64,000 nt of DNA, from contig MU270016.1 in NCBI GenBank assembly GCA_021432635.1, forward strand, positions 1,870,171-1,934,170, in the 5' to 3' direction. The stretch is from Thozetella sp. PMI_491 (lineage: Eukaryota > Ascomycota > Sordariomycetes > Chaetosphaeriales > Chaetosphaeriaceae). Shown in pieces: positions 45,941 through 58,224 of the stretch; positions within the stretch are counted from its first letter, which is position 1, and the number at the start of each line of letters is the position of its first letter. Under the pieces are notes generated by a model. That model was not told where the DNA came from. It ran no database searches and saw only the letters and a program-made list of their open reading frames with translations. A program made the translations under genes and the position numbers.

Positions 45941-46584
45941 ATGGCGCTCATATCGGCAAAGACGATCCTCACCTCTCTCTCCCTCTTCCACATCACGCTA
46001 GGCTTCTTCTTCCTCACCAGCCCTGCTACCATCGCGGACCAGACGCTCGTGTACGTGATCGGCGAGGCGATGGGCATGCCGTATGCCCGGAGCTTCGACG
46101 CGCGGTCGCCCGCCCTCGGGTTCCTGGGCGTGGTGCTGGCGATCCTGGGCCTCTCCGACCTCGTCACCCTGAGCCTGCCCGAGGAAATCAGCCTCGTGCA
46201 CTACTGGGGGATGCAGGGTGAGTCCCTGAGACACCTTCTGATCGATGTGTATGACTGACCACTAACCGTTCCCGTTCCACAGCTCCTCTCCGGTCGACCA
46301 TCGCTTTCTGCCTCGTCTTCTACACGTACCTCTTCAGCGCCTCCTCCCCCTTCTACGCCGATACGTCCCGCGGCCGCTTCTCTCGACCCTCTGCACACGC
46401 CCAGAACCCCGGGTACTCGCCTTCGGGCTGGGGCGGTGATGCCCTCAAGAACCGTGTGTTCTTCACCTTTGCCTTCGTCGAGATGATCAGCTGGTTCTGG
46501 GTCTGGGTGACGCTCCGCGAGGAGCGAAGGGAAATGCTGGCACGCAAGGCAGCGCGTCGGAGGAGCCATTCCTTCGCAAACTGA
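45941..46584 (+). CDS. ilm1: ILM1-like membrane protein (increased loss of mitochondrial DNA 1)
   Basis: Exons: 45941-46217 and 46283-46584, giving 192 residues; the 65-base intron joins at GMQAPLRSTIAF. The start MALISAKTILTSLSLFHITLGFFFLTSPATIADQTLVYVIGEAMGMP is characteristic of the fungal ILM1 family. Four hydrophobic helices are seen: about 8-28, 56-78, 97-113 and 153-173. The C-terminus is basic (REERREMLARKAARRRSH), suggesting a cytosolic tail or a retrieval signal. Yeast Ilm1 is an ER-associated protein whose loss affects mitochondrial DNA stability; the molecular role is not known. Confidence 0.85.
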
Positions 46585-47040
46585 AGGCCGGAAAACGCCA
46601 GAGCTGGAAACACGCGCCAGTGAGGACAGCGGGAGCTTGTTTAGTGGTTCTCAGGCGACCTCTCTCTCGATGAGGGCCGATTTAGGGCGCCGGGAACCAA
46701 TATCATGGAGGAAAGCTAAGCAGCGGCTCGGCTGATCACAGCACGCCATCTTGTTTCGCAGGACTAGACATGATGGAGGGTGGGAGTTATTCTGGCGGGC
46801 ATGGATAGACCGAGATACCCTCTGTATTTGTTTCTTTGTTACGGACACTTTTCGGGGCTCAGACTCATGGGCTTCTACAGCCTATGGCACTTTTTTTTTT
46901 ACTCGAACATCTCCCATATCAAATTTTGGCCTTATCCCAGTGCTCTTATCTAGAACCCCATGGGGATATTGTAAAGGTAGTGGGTCCCCCGCTTGGTTTA
47001 GCTTTGAGGCGGCAAGGGGAAACAGTCTGGGGCGAGCGTA
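46585..47040. other. Convergent 3' spacer
   Basis: These 456 bases lie between the stop codons of the ILM1-like and NatB subunit genes. A run of T at about 46891-46901 may belong to a 3' end signal. No gene is seen. Confidence 0.5.
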
Positions 47041-50000
47041 TCATTCCCACCTGATCATGCCCCATCCCCTCACTCCTTCTCCCCAGCTCTCCACAACCCG
47101 GCTCGCCCAGTCCTCAGCTTCGGACCGGCCTTCGACCATGTCCTCGACCGCTTGGCCAAGTTCCTTCTGCTTGTTGTCGGCTTCCGCATCGTCCTGGAAC
47201 ATCCACTCTAGCATGCGATCCAGCCAGCCACCCTCGCCGAGCAAGTCCTTCAGGCCTTTGATCCAGCCCTTGGCAAGTCCGAGGGCCTTCCCTGCGACGG
47301 CGTCTAGGACCTTCATCTCCGCTACGGCCTCTTTGTGAAGGCCTGATTTGCCGCTGCGGTCCCGCGCGACCTCGCGCTCGTGGTGAGCGAGGGCGAAGGC
47401 TGCGGTGTGTCTAGCGGCGAAGGCGGCATCACGATAGGTTGACAGTACGTGCATGCTGGACAGCGCCTGGAAGGGGTCTGCAGCACAGTCATGTGCCTCC
47501 GCCTGCAGCTCCCCCAGCGTCAGGCGGACGGACGCCGCGAGGGTAGAGATGAGTTCAGGCGCAGCACCGCCCGGCGCGCTCTTGAGTGAGACGAGTAGTA
47601 GCGTGACGAGCTGACAGATGGCATTGTAGTACATGTGCTCGCTGGTTGTGAGCTTGGCCCAGGCGATCCGGTTCGTGATGGACGATAGATGGTGCTGGAG
47701 GCTCGTAAGCGAGTCGGCGGTGTAGGCGAGGTATTTGGAGCCAATCTCGTTTGCTTTTACGGGCTTGAACTCTTTTGGTGGCTTCAGGGTGATGAGGTCA
47801 AGATATTGCTCTGTGAGAAGCGCCAGATGGCATCTCTCGCTCTGATCTATAGTCAGCTAGCTCTACGAAGAGTAATGGAGAACAGGGGAGACGCACCGAG
47901 AGCTCGGGACCAAAGCGCACGAGGTCGTGGATAGGTGCCACGTGGGAGCTTTCAAAGTTGGGGATTGGCCCGTACTTCGTAGAGTTCACGAGTGTGGTGT
48001 TGCTGCCAATGCCCTCTATGATCATATTAGTATCCTTGTGCGCCCTAGCTGGTGGAAATAACGACTCACGCAACAGAGGATTCGACTTAATCTCATCTTC
48101 TAGCTTGCCGCCGAATGCACGCGTCGCCCTGCGCTCTTCTACGAGCGTCATGGCGAGTGTGCAGCTACGGCGCAGCGCCTTGTCGTATTCCACTACGCCG
48201 ACGATGCTATGGTAACTTCCCGAGCTAAAGGCGTCCCAGATTTTTACTGGAGCGTTGTTCTGGAGCACGTTGTTGTAGTAGGACCGCAGAGGTTCCATCA
48301 ACGGGCGGCTTCCTTGGAAGAGCCCCGGAGATATGGTCGAGATGCGGTCAAAGAACAGAGGACTCAGCGAATCCTGGATAGTCCGCTTGATGTCGAGGGG
48401 TACCCAAGTCTGGTAGGCCAATGTAGCACACCCCAGCAAGAGGTAGAGCTGGGAGAGCAGGATGCGAGCCCCTATATCGCCCGTATTGCGCTTGACGTGG
48501 CTGTCCAGCACCAAGACCCCCTGGAGGAACAGCGACTTGTTTACAACCTGCAAAGATGGTTGGGTTTGTGCCGCCCGTTCTTTCAAACCGGCGAGCTTCA
48601 GCAGCGACATAGCAATAACAAGGGCGACATCTTGACGGTAGCTTGAAGGTGCGCCTTCCTCGGCCATTAGTTTTTTATATGTCTTGGTGGATGCCGTGAC
48701 CAGCTTCTGGAGGCAAGCCATGCAGGGGTCCGTGGTCGCACTGGAGCAGATCTGGCACTGATAGGGCATAGATTGGTCGTCGCCCACGGCCAAATGGCGA
48801 GGGGAGAGCGTGCGGGGAGACGTAGAGATGAAGTACCGGATCTTGTGCTCTAGGACCTCGAGTGAAAGGCTGTCGGCGCCCTGGGAGACCTGCATTCGTG
48901 GTGTAAGGCTGTGTTTAGATACGTTGCAGAACTTCTGAGAACCCACCTGCTCGCGAATCTTGGGGAGCGCGTCATCCAAAAGCGCCTTCGTGTCTTCGAG
49001 AGAGAGTAGATCTAAGTAGACCTTGATGTCTTCCAACGCCGAGGGAGAGAAGCTTTGGCGCGTGAGGAAGCGTACAAGTTGAGCGACAGGCACAGGGAGC
49101 CGCGAGCCCTCTCCTTGTGGAGGCGGCGCCTGGGGGATCCTGAAGGTTCTCTCAAGGAGGACCAAGCCAAGGTTCTTGCGCTGCATAGCGTTGAGCGGCA
49201 CATTACCAGAGAGGAACTTGGCTAGTGCGGCCTCTACGTGAGCGGCAGCGCTGGTGCGGTATTCGTGTTAGCAGTGGCGTGAGGCAAGAACGTGGGTAGT
49301 TCCATACGCTTCAGGGTCGGACGTCTTGCCGGCAGCTTGTACGAAGACCTTCCAAAACGTCCAGTTGGAAGACAGCATCGACGACTTGACGCCCTTGTCT
49401 ATTGAGTTTAGGGCACCCAAGCAGATCTCAAACGCAAGATCCCACCGCTTCCAGGACTGCAGGGCATCGATGGTATCGCTGAACAAGACTTGCCGCCCAT
49501 CTTGGAGCTGCTGTAGGACTCCAAGCCTCGGGCTTTTCACTAGCTTGGCCGCCTCATCCACCGACTGGGCCTTGAGAAGCACGTGATAGTACAGGTATAC
49601 CTCCTCTTCGCTCAGGAGCCCTCGAACGGTGGAATCGTTGGCTTTAGCCTGGGGTTCGTTAGTGATCGCATTGGACAGGAACAGAGGAGCCGCATAGTCT
49701 TACCGCTTCTGTAAGCTCGGCGGCTCGCTGGAGCTGCTTGAGCGATAGCATTCCGTATAGCTTGCGGTTGGATTCGGCAGCTTGGTCGCTCTCCTGGTCC
49801 TAATTAGTCGCTGGACGCCCGAGGTCTGTCAAGCTATCGGGGCTAGCGCACCGAGAGGAGATAAGTGAGCGCGATGCTCCAGAACATGTACCGGTGGTCT
49901 TTAGAAGTGGCGTGCGCCTTGTCTAGGGCGACGGCGATCTACAAGGAAGGCAGGAAAGTAAGCTCGGGCGCCTAGGCGGCAGTCTACGGGGACGGGCCGG

Positions 50001-50605
50001 GACGGACCTGCTGGGCGCTGACGAGATCCCATCGGCGCACGCATGCCTCGAGGCACTGCACGGCAGCCGAGGACTTCGGGTTGGCCTTGACCCACCGGAC
50101 CCTCAAGGTGCCGAGCGTCGCGGCATACTGCTCCGGGGAAAAGGGCTTGAGGTCGAGGATGGCCCACTCATAGAGGTCAAGAACGTCCGAGTCGATGACT
50201 GGCTTGGACTGCACGAGCTCCTGCACGGCGACGAGGGCTGCAAACGTGTCATTGGCGGTGTCGAGCTGGGATTGGGCACAATGCTTGATCGCCTGGAAGG
50301 GGGTGGTGGTTGAGCATCCAAGCGACGAGCGAGGCGGATAGGGGCCGCGCACCGGGGCCTCCACACGTCACCTAGCCGAGACCGGTACCGGGAACCCGGA
50401 CGGAAAGCGGCGGCGGCGACCGGGCAGAGAAAGACAGCGGTAAGGGAGGCACACGTACCTCGAAGTAGGGGTCCTTCAGAGTCCGGAACCTCTGCTCAGC
50501 GAGTCGCACAACAGTCGGCCAATTTCCGTCACTGAAGGCCGTCTGGAGCTGAACGTCGACGGTCTGCCGCAGGGCAGGCTTGTAATATCGACTGGCGTAG
50601 GACAT
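47041..50605 (-). CDS. naa25: NatB N-acetyltransferase auxiliary subunit (Mdm20/Naa25)
   Basis: Nine exons: 50605-50459, 50292-50008, 49938-49852, 49799-49704, 49648-49308, 49250-48947, 48889-48070, 48015-47897, 47841-47041, giving 999 residues. Two introns (57 and 54 bases, at 48890-48946 and 48016-48069) have no in-frame stop and could be missed; the second has GTGAGT and TACTAATA, so it is surely an intron. The protein is an alpha-helical TPR-type repeat scaffold: NWPTVVRLAEQRFRTLKDPYFEAIK at the start, and the family hallmark LLQLYLLLG-like segment GDIGARILLSQLYLLLGCATLAYQTWVPLDIKRTIQDSLSPLFFDRIS. Naa25 holds the catalytic Naa20 and acetylates nascent proteins starting Met-Asp/Glu/Asn/Gln at the ribosome. 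The pattern CQICSS...CMAC is a possible zinc site. Confidence 0.87.
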
Positions 50606-52716
50606 GGCACCCTGCGGGATCCAAGCCGAGCTGGACGGAAGCGACAATCGTCACTGTCTCTAGACCCAAGCCAATATTTTTTGTCTTCCTATATTTGGCC
50701 TCCCTTCTTGGAGGACCAGCTCTTCGCGTGAATGAGCTACCGAAGAGAGACAGGGAACGCGGTCAGTTAGGCAAGTAGGCATCCGACGGAGCTGCTAGGC
50801 TGAAGGTGCAAATTGGGTTTTTTTGTGCCAGTCGTCGTGGCCCTGGCAGGACTGCGGGGGCGGGGTAGCTCTTCGGATTTGTGGTACTTGGCGGTGACCC
50901 ATTTCGGAAGCGGTGAGGGAAGCGGACACCCAGAAGGCTCCTCTGCAAGAAGGCGGCCCCATTCACAACCTATGGCGCGATTAGGCTGTTGTTCGCGATT
51001 CCCTTACTGGAAAGCTACAGATTTTCACCGTGCCTACATCGTAATGATCGCAAGCAATCGCATGGCGAAAAATCTACTTTGTGACCTTATCTAAGCCTGC
51101 GCAACTGGTACCGCCTCTTTGGGAAGCAGCCAAGACCTGGAGAACGTGGAGGTGCAACGCTCCCCCAGGTATCATTGGAGCATTCTATCGGTACAGTAGA
51201 TTGATATGATTGCACATCCTTCTTGGCACGGCACCATGCAGACAATCTGGGGCGGCTGAACCATACTTGCGATATGCCACATGCCGTGACGCTTGGGCAA
51301 GACTGTTGGAGGATATAACATGGTCGTCTGCCGACAGCCCATGGCTATTTCCTCCATGCTGTGGCATTTCCTCGCCCGGCAGGCAACGCGCATCAGGCAC
51401 AACGCGCCGGAAAGGCGATGGATATTCCGTACTGCTTAGAGATCGAAACGTGATGACCAGAGCGACCATTTGGCCCTAATTGCCTCGACCTAGGCCGCAT
51501 CATACGATCAAAGGTAAAAGTCGTTAAGGTATGGATGAGCCAAAGAGCTTAATTGGGGGTTAGCCTCCGTGTCCTGCGCGGCCCCGCCATTCGAGAAAAG
51601 AACGAGAAAAGGAGAGGACCGGTGGGTCCCATCTCGCGCACCCCCAGTGAAACAAGACTTGAAACGGCCACTACCCACGTCCTGGCATTTTGCTATTTTC
51701 GTCTGGACGGCACTTAAGGCACCTCTGTCTCATCCCAAGCTAAGGGGATTTGCATTACGATCGCCTTGAAAGTGTGAAAAATCGCGCGATGCAGTTGGAT
51801 TGTAATTGGGAGTAATTATTATGTCCAGCCAATTTCCTGAAGCCTTTTTTTTGCTTGCCTGATGCTATATGAGAAATGAAGCGTCTGGCATATTCAAGAG
51901 CCCCAGGCCCAGAGCAACGAGACCAGACTGGATTCGTGTGGTGCTGCCGTCGACACGGGCCAGATGATTGGACGGCGCTGCACTAGTGTGTCTCCAAATG
52001 GCGGCTCCCCGACACAAGGAGTGTTGGACCGGGGCAAGGGCATGCCAGGCACGAACGGGCTGATGGCAGGTGCTCGGTCGCCCGCCATCGCCCATTACGC
52101 ACTGGCTCTGGCCGCGTGCATGCCCGCCCGGCAGGGGAGAGGACCGGGCCTGCTGCAGCCCACGGCAGTGTGTCGCTGGGACGTCTCCAACAAGCTCAAA
52201 CGCGCTTCAACATGCCCTTTCCCTAGCGGGGATCGGCCGGTGCAGGGGATCGGCCATGTACCCCTGGAGGCCATCGGACGCCTGCGCAGCAGCGCAGAGG
52301 GTCCCCAATGGTACACTCGCCCGGATTGACCTGCCGATTGCTAGGCACGATGGACCCATACCTGGAGAAGATCAAACACCACGGTACAGGCGAGACTGCC
52401 CTGGCCACGCCCTCCCTGACAAGTTTAGCCGCTCCCTCCTCGTCCTCGACTCCTCAGGGCTGGGCCGCCTGGGTCTTGGCTTTAAGGGCCGCCGTCTTTT
52501 CTCCTCGCCGCCCCATACTTGCTCAAACCCTCTCCTTCCCTCCAGTCTCTCGCTGCACCACCAGTCGAGCCAGCCTCGAGCCTTTCTTTTGCTGTCTGCT
52601 AGTTCAGAGTTAATCCTTCGATTCGTGCGTACTGGGTACCAAATTCTTATTTTCTGTCGCTTTTCGTATCTCTCTCATATTCCCTCACTCGCATAACCCC
52701 GACGCAGCTTCCCAGG
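50606..52716. promoter_or_regulatory. Long divergent intergenic region of naa25 and UstYa-like genes
   Basis: These 2.1 kb hold two promoters. Several frames overlap around 51964-52700 but have no family resemblance, and the C/T-rich stretch at 52430-52690 looks like a 5' leader of the UstYa-like gene. No RiPP precursor-like repeat gene is seen. Confidence 0.5.
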
Positions 52717-53809
52717 ATGGACGCCAAGCATCACAAGTACGAGAATGTGCCGGTGGGCGAAGACCATGACGGCTCCCGGTCTAGCACCGAGGTCGAGTCG
52801 TTGATTGGGGACGAGAAGCAGTGGCACACGGAGGAGCTCGGCCTCAGGAGGAAGAAGACTTGCTGCTCCAAGGTCGGGGCTGCGTTCCAAACCTGGCGAT
52901 GGGTCATCGACACCGTCATGCTTCTCGCCATCCTCGGGCTCTTGATAAAGGATCAGCTGAGGCAACAGCCCTACACGCCATGGGAGATCGGCGGTGACTT
53001 CACTGGGGTCCGGTCCAAGCACTGTACGTAGCCGTCACGGGCTCCCATCCCCAAGAGGGCCGTGTCAACATGAAGGGACTAACATCCGGGGCAGTCTCTC
53101 AGAAGATCACAACATTCGAGAACGACCTCGGCTATTGCCCCATGAACAGCTCAGAGTTCTTCACCAACGAGACTATGCACAAGTGGAACGACCTGATGCC
53201 CCGCGGCATGGGCTTCGTCTGGGTCAACAACACCGAGAACTACCATGACCTCCCCACCCCCATCATCTGGCCCGAGAAGACCGTCTTCACCACCTCCATG
53301 ACCCACCAGATTCACTGCCTGTACACCCTCGCCCATGTGTACTCTGGACTCAAGGCCAACCACTCGCTGCCCGAGGACCACCACTGGCACGTCACTCACT
53401 GCATCAGCTTCATGAGTAAGTCTCAGCCTATCACTCTGCTGAAATAAGCACCATCTAACTCGCTCGCAGGGCAAGCCATCATGTGCTCAGCCGACATTGC
53501 TCTTGAGGGCCTCGAGACCACTTTCCCTGACCACAATGGTGGCTCGGATGGCTGGGACAGCAAGCATGGTATGTAGTAGCCTTTTTTCTTGCCCTTGCTA
53601 GGAATTATTTGGTCTCTAGACCATGCCGCAGGAGCCTCGAGTCGACGTGTTTCATTACGCTGAGGTCTCGTTCCGTGGCCCCCTGCAACCCCTATTCGCT
53701 GAGACGAGCTTTGACCACCAGCTAACAAATAACAGTGTGCAAGGACTACAGCGAAGTGTACAGCTACCTGGAGAGCGTGCGTGCGTACGACGACCGCCTG
53801 ATTTACTAA
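52717..53809 (+). CDS. UstYa-like (DUF3328) membrane protein
   Basis: Exons: 52717-53023, 53095-53415, 53470-53568, 53736-53809, giving 266 residues. Layout is that of the family: an N-terminal cytosolic segment of about 60 residues, one membrane helix (61-78, RWVIDTVMLLAILGLLIK), then a lumenal domain. The two diagnostic HxxHC motifs are present: HQIHC (173-177) and HVTHC (201-205), the second followed by ISFMRQAIMCSADIALEG. In known cases (ustiloxin, cyclochlorotine, asperipin) such proteins are copper-type oxidases that cyclise or hydroxylate peptide products in the secretory path. No precursor peptide gene, NRPS, PKS or second UstY gene is visible nearby, so this copy is an orphan within the window. 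Four potential Asn-glycosylation sites fit a lumenal domain. Confidence 0.88.
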
Positions 53810-54646
53810 GTGGCTCAATGTGGAGATGGTCGACCGTCGACCGTCATGATCACCATCGGCGCAGCATCCGCCGTCAACAGCTCCCTGCGCCTCTCGGAGA
53901 CGAGACTGCGAGGCCTCCGAAGATATCAGCGACGATTTGAACCTCTGTTTGACTCCGTCGACCCCTAGGGTCACGCATACCCTGAGGTGTGAGTGTAGTC
54001 ACGGCTTATGTGTGGGTTCGCTCGAGCCACGGGAGTTTTGACCTCCATTTTTGAGGATACGGCGACAAGCATAAACTAAACTATATATATATATATTCTC
54101 ATGATGATTCATCTCATCTGCAAATGTAGATAATACATTTTTGATCTATCCTTTTGGGCTATGCCCCTTGGACTACTTCCCCTGTCCCCCAACACTTGAG
54201 TGACAAGCTGCTTGCTAAGCGGAGGTCCCTTGCGTTCGGCATCATACGATCAGTCTCAGCTCCTTGGTATACAATGTGCTCTCAGGGCAAGCGCACTCAC
54301 TCAGCATTGGGCCAGCCGATTGGCCACAGCTCCGTCCTGTTTCCTCACTGCGGCGGTTCTGTCTGAGCTAGACGGTTGATTGTCATTAACCTGATGCCAT
54401 CTACATTGTTTTCTTTTCCCGGCCGTGTTCATATCCTCTCCCGATCCACCGTTGATGCATCAATCTACTTTCGAGAAACAACTAAGGAAGAGGGGAAGGA
54501 GAAGAGTATTACAAAAAAAGACGAAGGCGGCTGGCGCCACCATGCAAAAGATGACAGAAGGAAGGCACGCTGAGCCGGCCAGAGCACCGTTAAATCCCAA
54601 GCCTCGCGTCTTCCACTTGCCCGACCCTGGTCGTGAAAATCACCGT
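53810..54646. other. Convergent 3' spacer
   Basis: These 837 bases lie between the UstYa-like and Zn-cluster regulator genes. They contain a short TA run at 54083-54097 and nothing coding that I can support. Confidence 0.5.
54083..54097. repeat. TA dinucleotide run
   Basis: Seven TA units in the 3' region of the UstYa-like gene. A simple repeat; it could also be part of the 3' end signal. Confidence 0.8.
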
Positions 54647-57606
54647 TCAACTTAATCTCGGATCCAAGGCGGCAAACGGGCTCACCATACCGCTGCACTG
54701 GATCCCATTCCTCCACATATGCGCCAGCACAGCGTCGCCGCTGAACTCGCGTGGCCAAGTCACCATCGACAGGGACGACTCTTTTGCTTGCTCCCAGCTG
54801 GTGATGCCCGTCGTGCGGCTCCAGACGCCAATGCGCTCCTCGAACCACGCCCGCATCTCGGCGAGCGACTCCTGTGGCTGGTCCGGCTGCCAGCCGAGTG
54901 GGGGGACTGACCGCATCTCCCCCTCGTCGGCATACTCCTCCTCCCCATCTTCATCCTCATCGCTGTCCTCTTCCTCTTCGCTCTCCTCCTGTTCCTGCGC
55001 CGCCGCCCCGCGCCTAGCGTCGAACTCGCCTCTCTCGCCCACGCCCCAGATGCCGGCCGGCATGCCCGACCGCATTGCGATGTGATGGGCACGCGGGGCG
55101 GCCGGGTGGCCTTGCACTGCCGTGAGGGCATATGCGCCAATCATGACCTCCCAGATCCAGCTGTCGCGGCTATAAATGCCGAGTTTCATGGCCTCCTCGG
55201 TGCGCGATATGTAGTTCCGGAGTTTGTCCAGCAGCAGGTGGAGCAGGTTTATATCAACAGGCTGCGGAGGCATCCAGAGGTTGCGGAGGATGAAGTGCAG
55301 GTAGAAGTACGAGGCCACCGCCCAGGAGCGGGAGGTGATCGGGAAGATCGTGGCGTCGAGGTCCGGATACGGGTCGACGTTGATACTGAGCTGACCGCCG
55401 ACGGCATGAGATCCCGGAGCGCGCAGATGAGAGCTAGAGCGCGACGAAGACGGCTGCGAGCGCAGCGCGGGGTCTATGGGGATCGATTCCGAAGGGGACG
55501 GCGAAGGTGAGGGCGAGTTTGTGAAGGCTGCGCCCGCTGTATCGAGGCTGATGGGGCTGGGCTTGAACAAGAGGCTGGCGGCGTAGGCCTCGGCGTCGCG
55601 CAGCAGGACTGCTACCTGCTTGGGCGGCATGCGCTGGAGGGCCGATTCCTCGACAGAATCGGGGCTGTTGCGCGGGCTACTCTCCTGGCTTGAGCTGTCC
55701 TCGCGGGGCGCCGTGCGGCCGGTGACGATGGGAAGGGACGAGAGCCGGCGCAGCGCGTTGAGTATGACGCAAGCCTCAGCGTCTGAGTTGCAGGCCTCTA
55801 TGTCAGGCGGCGAGCCGATGTAGAAAGGGGAGAGGTCTGTCGGGTCGAAGGGACCGGTGGTGAACAGCGGGCCGGTGGGCCGGATGGAGAGCTTCTTGTC
55901 ACGGGGGCTGCGTCCGGTCGAGGACAGCTCGGCAAATTGAGATTCGACATCGTCGACGTCTAGCGGCTTCGCAGCTGAGATGAAGCTCCCAGCGCTGGGG
56001 ACCTTGTGTCAGTACCGGGTAAAAAGGACAACACGCGTGTCGATTGTTTGGGGGGCGAAGGGGGTCGTCTTGACTCACACGAGCGCGGCACGCTGCACTA
56101 TGCCGTAAAAGCGATGTTGCCACCCATCGGGACGCCAGATATTCAGAAGGGTATACAGGCCATTGATATGCGCCTCGGCGGCTTCGATGTCGCCTATCGT
56201 ACTCTATCCGTTGCCGTGCGTTCAGTTACTGTCCTTCTTGACGGCCGCAGACCCGCGGCCACCAGGCGTCAGGAAGAACGGGGGGCTTACCTCGGTGACG
56301 GCGAGCGCGGCGATCGTGTTGATGCATCCGTCGCTGGTACTAAGGACTGGATCGCCGATCTGTTCGTTAACAAGTCGCATGGCCTCAACCTTGTGGTACA
56401 GGTACGTCTCTTCCATGGAGCTTATGGATCCCTCCATCCACGAATAATGCATGGCGGCCAGAAGAAGACAGGCCCGAAAGGTCCCGGGGCCATGCATCGC
56501 AATTCCGACACTGAATAAGAGCCAGTCAGCATCCCTCCTGCTCGATATGGTCTCGCCGGCGCCCGTGTGTCAATATCGGAGCAACGACGCAACCGGCCGG
56601 CTCCTGCGAGACTCAGGGGGGGAGGGGGGAGCAAGCCACATACCACGTTGAGTCTGGGCTCTTTCGAACCAGAGTGCGAGACATGATGCGATAGTGGGTG
56701 ACTGGGAGAGGTAAAATTGCCTAGTCAGCCCGAGATTCTTGCAAGGAGCGGCAGCTTAGCGTCCGGGCAGTTGTAGCGCTGCCGGGATTCCCTCGAACTT
56801 GCAACGTGCGAAGAACTTATGCCGGAGCGCGTAGAGGCGGCCCGCCCACGCTCGGAAGTGAGTGCAGATTGGCCGTGTAGGGACGAACTTACAATGGTGG
56901 AACAGCTCCATGGACCGGTGTGGCATCTCCACCGGGAGAGCATCGAAGGGGTCCGCGGGCGTGGCCGGCAGGATGCGAGACAACTGCGCGCCCTGCCTCG
57001 AGCGCTGACGCTGCCCTGGCTCCCTGCTTGAGCCCGGGCCTGACGCCGTCGCGCTGCTCGACGCAGAAGCCACGCCCGTCTCCGGATACCCACAGTCGCC
57101 GCCGCGGACGAGGCAGTTGGTACTGCGAGGGTGGTTAGCCATGCGCTCTAGAACGACCAGCGTCCTGCCTCCCTCTTAATGAAATCGCCGAGCTGACGCC
57201 GGTCGCCGACCTTAGGCCGTTATTTCGAGGCAACGGCGCGGCAGGTGATCGCCCGCTGGTGTGTCACGACCCTAGGCATCATCTGCAAGGCCCGTATGTC
57301 GTATATACAGCACAGCTCATTCACCACATACCCCGACCAAGCCTCGACATAGGTGTCGAGAATCAGGGTCCAGCCCGGCCCACTGGGTCGGCGGCTCGCC
57401 AGGGCAACAGGGGCGCGGTCCATGCAATTGGGCTGAAGATGGCGGTTCCCCGCCGCGACGCTATGCATGGTCGAGGGGACGACTTACCAGACCGGCTTCT
57501 GCTCGTCACAGCGGATGTGACGCTGCTTGCAGGTCAAGCAGCCGTTCCGGCTGCGCTTGTGTGCGCGGCGGCGCCTGCCAAGCTGCAGGGGCTGCTCGCT
57601 GCTCAT
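54647..57606 (-). CDS. Zn2Cys6 transcription factor, UPC2-like family
   Basis: Exons: 57606-57488, 57122-56893, 56701-56644, 56510-56291, 56203-56079, 55994-54647, giving 699 residues. The zinc cluster is Cys23-x2-Cys26-x6-Cys33-x6-Cys40-x2-Cys43-x6-Cys50, preceded by a basic RRRRAHKRSR arm; a 365-base intron interrupts it inside the codon of Cys40, so the two halves are seen only after splicing. Next comes a Ser/Pro/Gly linker, then SMELFHHF, typical of the UPC2/sterol-uptake-control group. The short exon 56701-56644 is the least certain. Helical middle region: FRACLLLAAMHYSWMEGS, GDIEAAEAHINGLYTLL. The C-terminal part has a long Ser-rich segment and an acidic run (about 15 Glu/Asp, near residue 590), a possible activation region. 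It would act in the nucleus; targets are unknown. Confidence 0.85.
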
Positions 57607-58195
57607 GGTGTCTGTGCCTCGGCTGGGTGCTTCCGAGAAGTAGAGTCCTTCGCACTCGGACACGCTTGTCGTGGGTGTTGGGAGGGTGGGATGTTTGGGT
57701 GGGCGCGTATGCGCGTATGCGTGCGTGCGTGTATGTGGATTGGTCTTCGCCGCGGGATGACCGTTGGTGAACCAGCTGATTAGTATGCAGGCGATATGGC
57801 CGCCACCGAAAGCGAGAGAGACGGATATATATTTCAAGAAGGGACGGGATGGGCTCAAAGAGCACGAGGGAAGAGGGAACCAACACGGCAGCTTGCGGGC
57901 ACTCCCCACGCCTAGGCTGGTGCAACCGTGATGTTGACTTTGATCGCAAGGGGTTGTTGTGCCTGGGCGCGGGCGGGCTTTGCGTTTAAAGGGTTATATA
58001 ATTACAGATGGCAAGCCAGCCCGCACGCCCGCAACGCAGACTGGTCGCTATCAGATCGAGCCCACCCCTGTGCGTTACAATGGGATGCTCAGCCTTGGCT
58101 CCTCATACCACTACCGCGCGGCAGAGGCGTGGAACCCACTGGCAACTTCTTGTTTGTGCATCCTTACGCCCCATGGCCATGCCCTAGGAAGGTAA

Positions 58196-58224
58196 GGGGG
58201 GTGGGAGGGGGAAGGGGAGGGGGG
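58196..58224 (+). other. G-rich tract with G-quadruplex potential
   Basis: Five G runs of 6, 3, 5, 4 and 6 bases are separated by one or two bases (T, A, AA, A). This satisfies the usual four-run quadruplex pattern. It lies about 590 bases upstream of the regulator start codon. Confidence 0.6.

Noticed and set aside
54480..55085. Plus-strand frames opposite the UPC2-like regulator, rich in Ser
   Set aside because: They are the antisense shadow of the acidic run of the regulator (GAG/GAT codons read as CTC/ATC and TCC/TCT).
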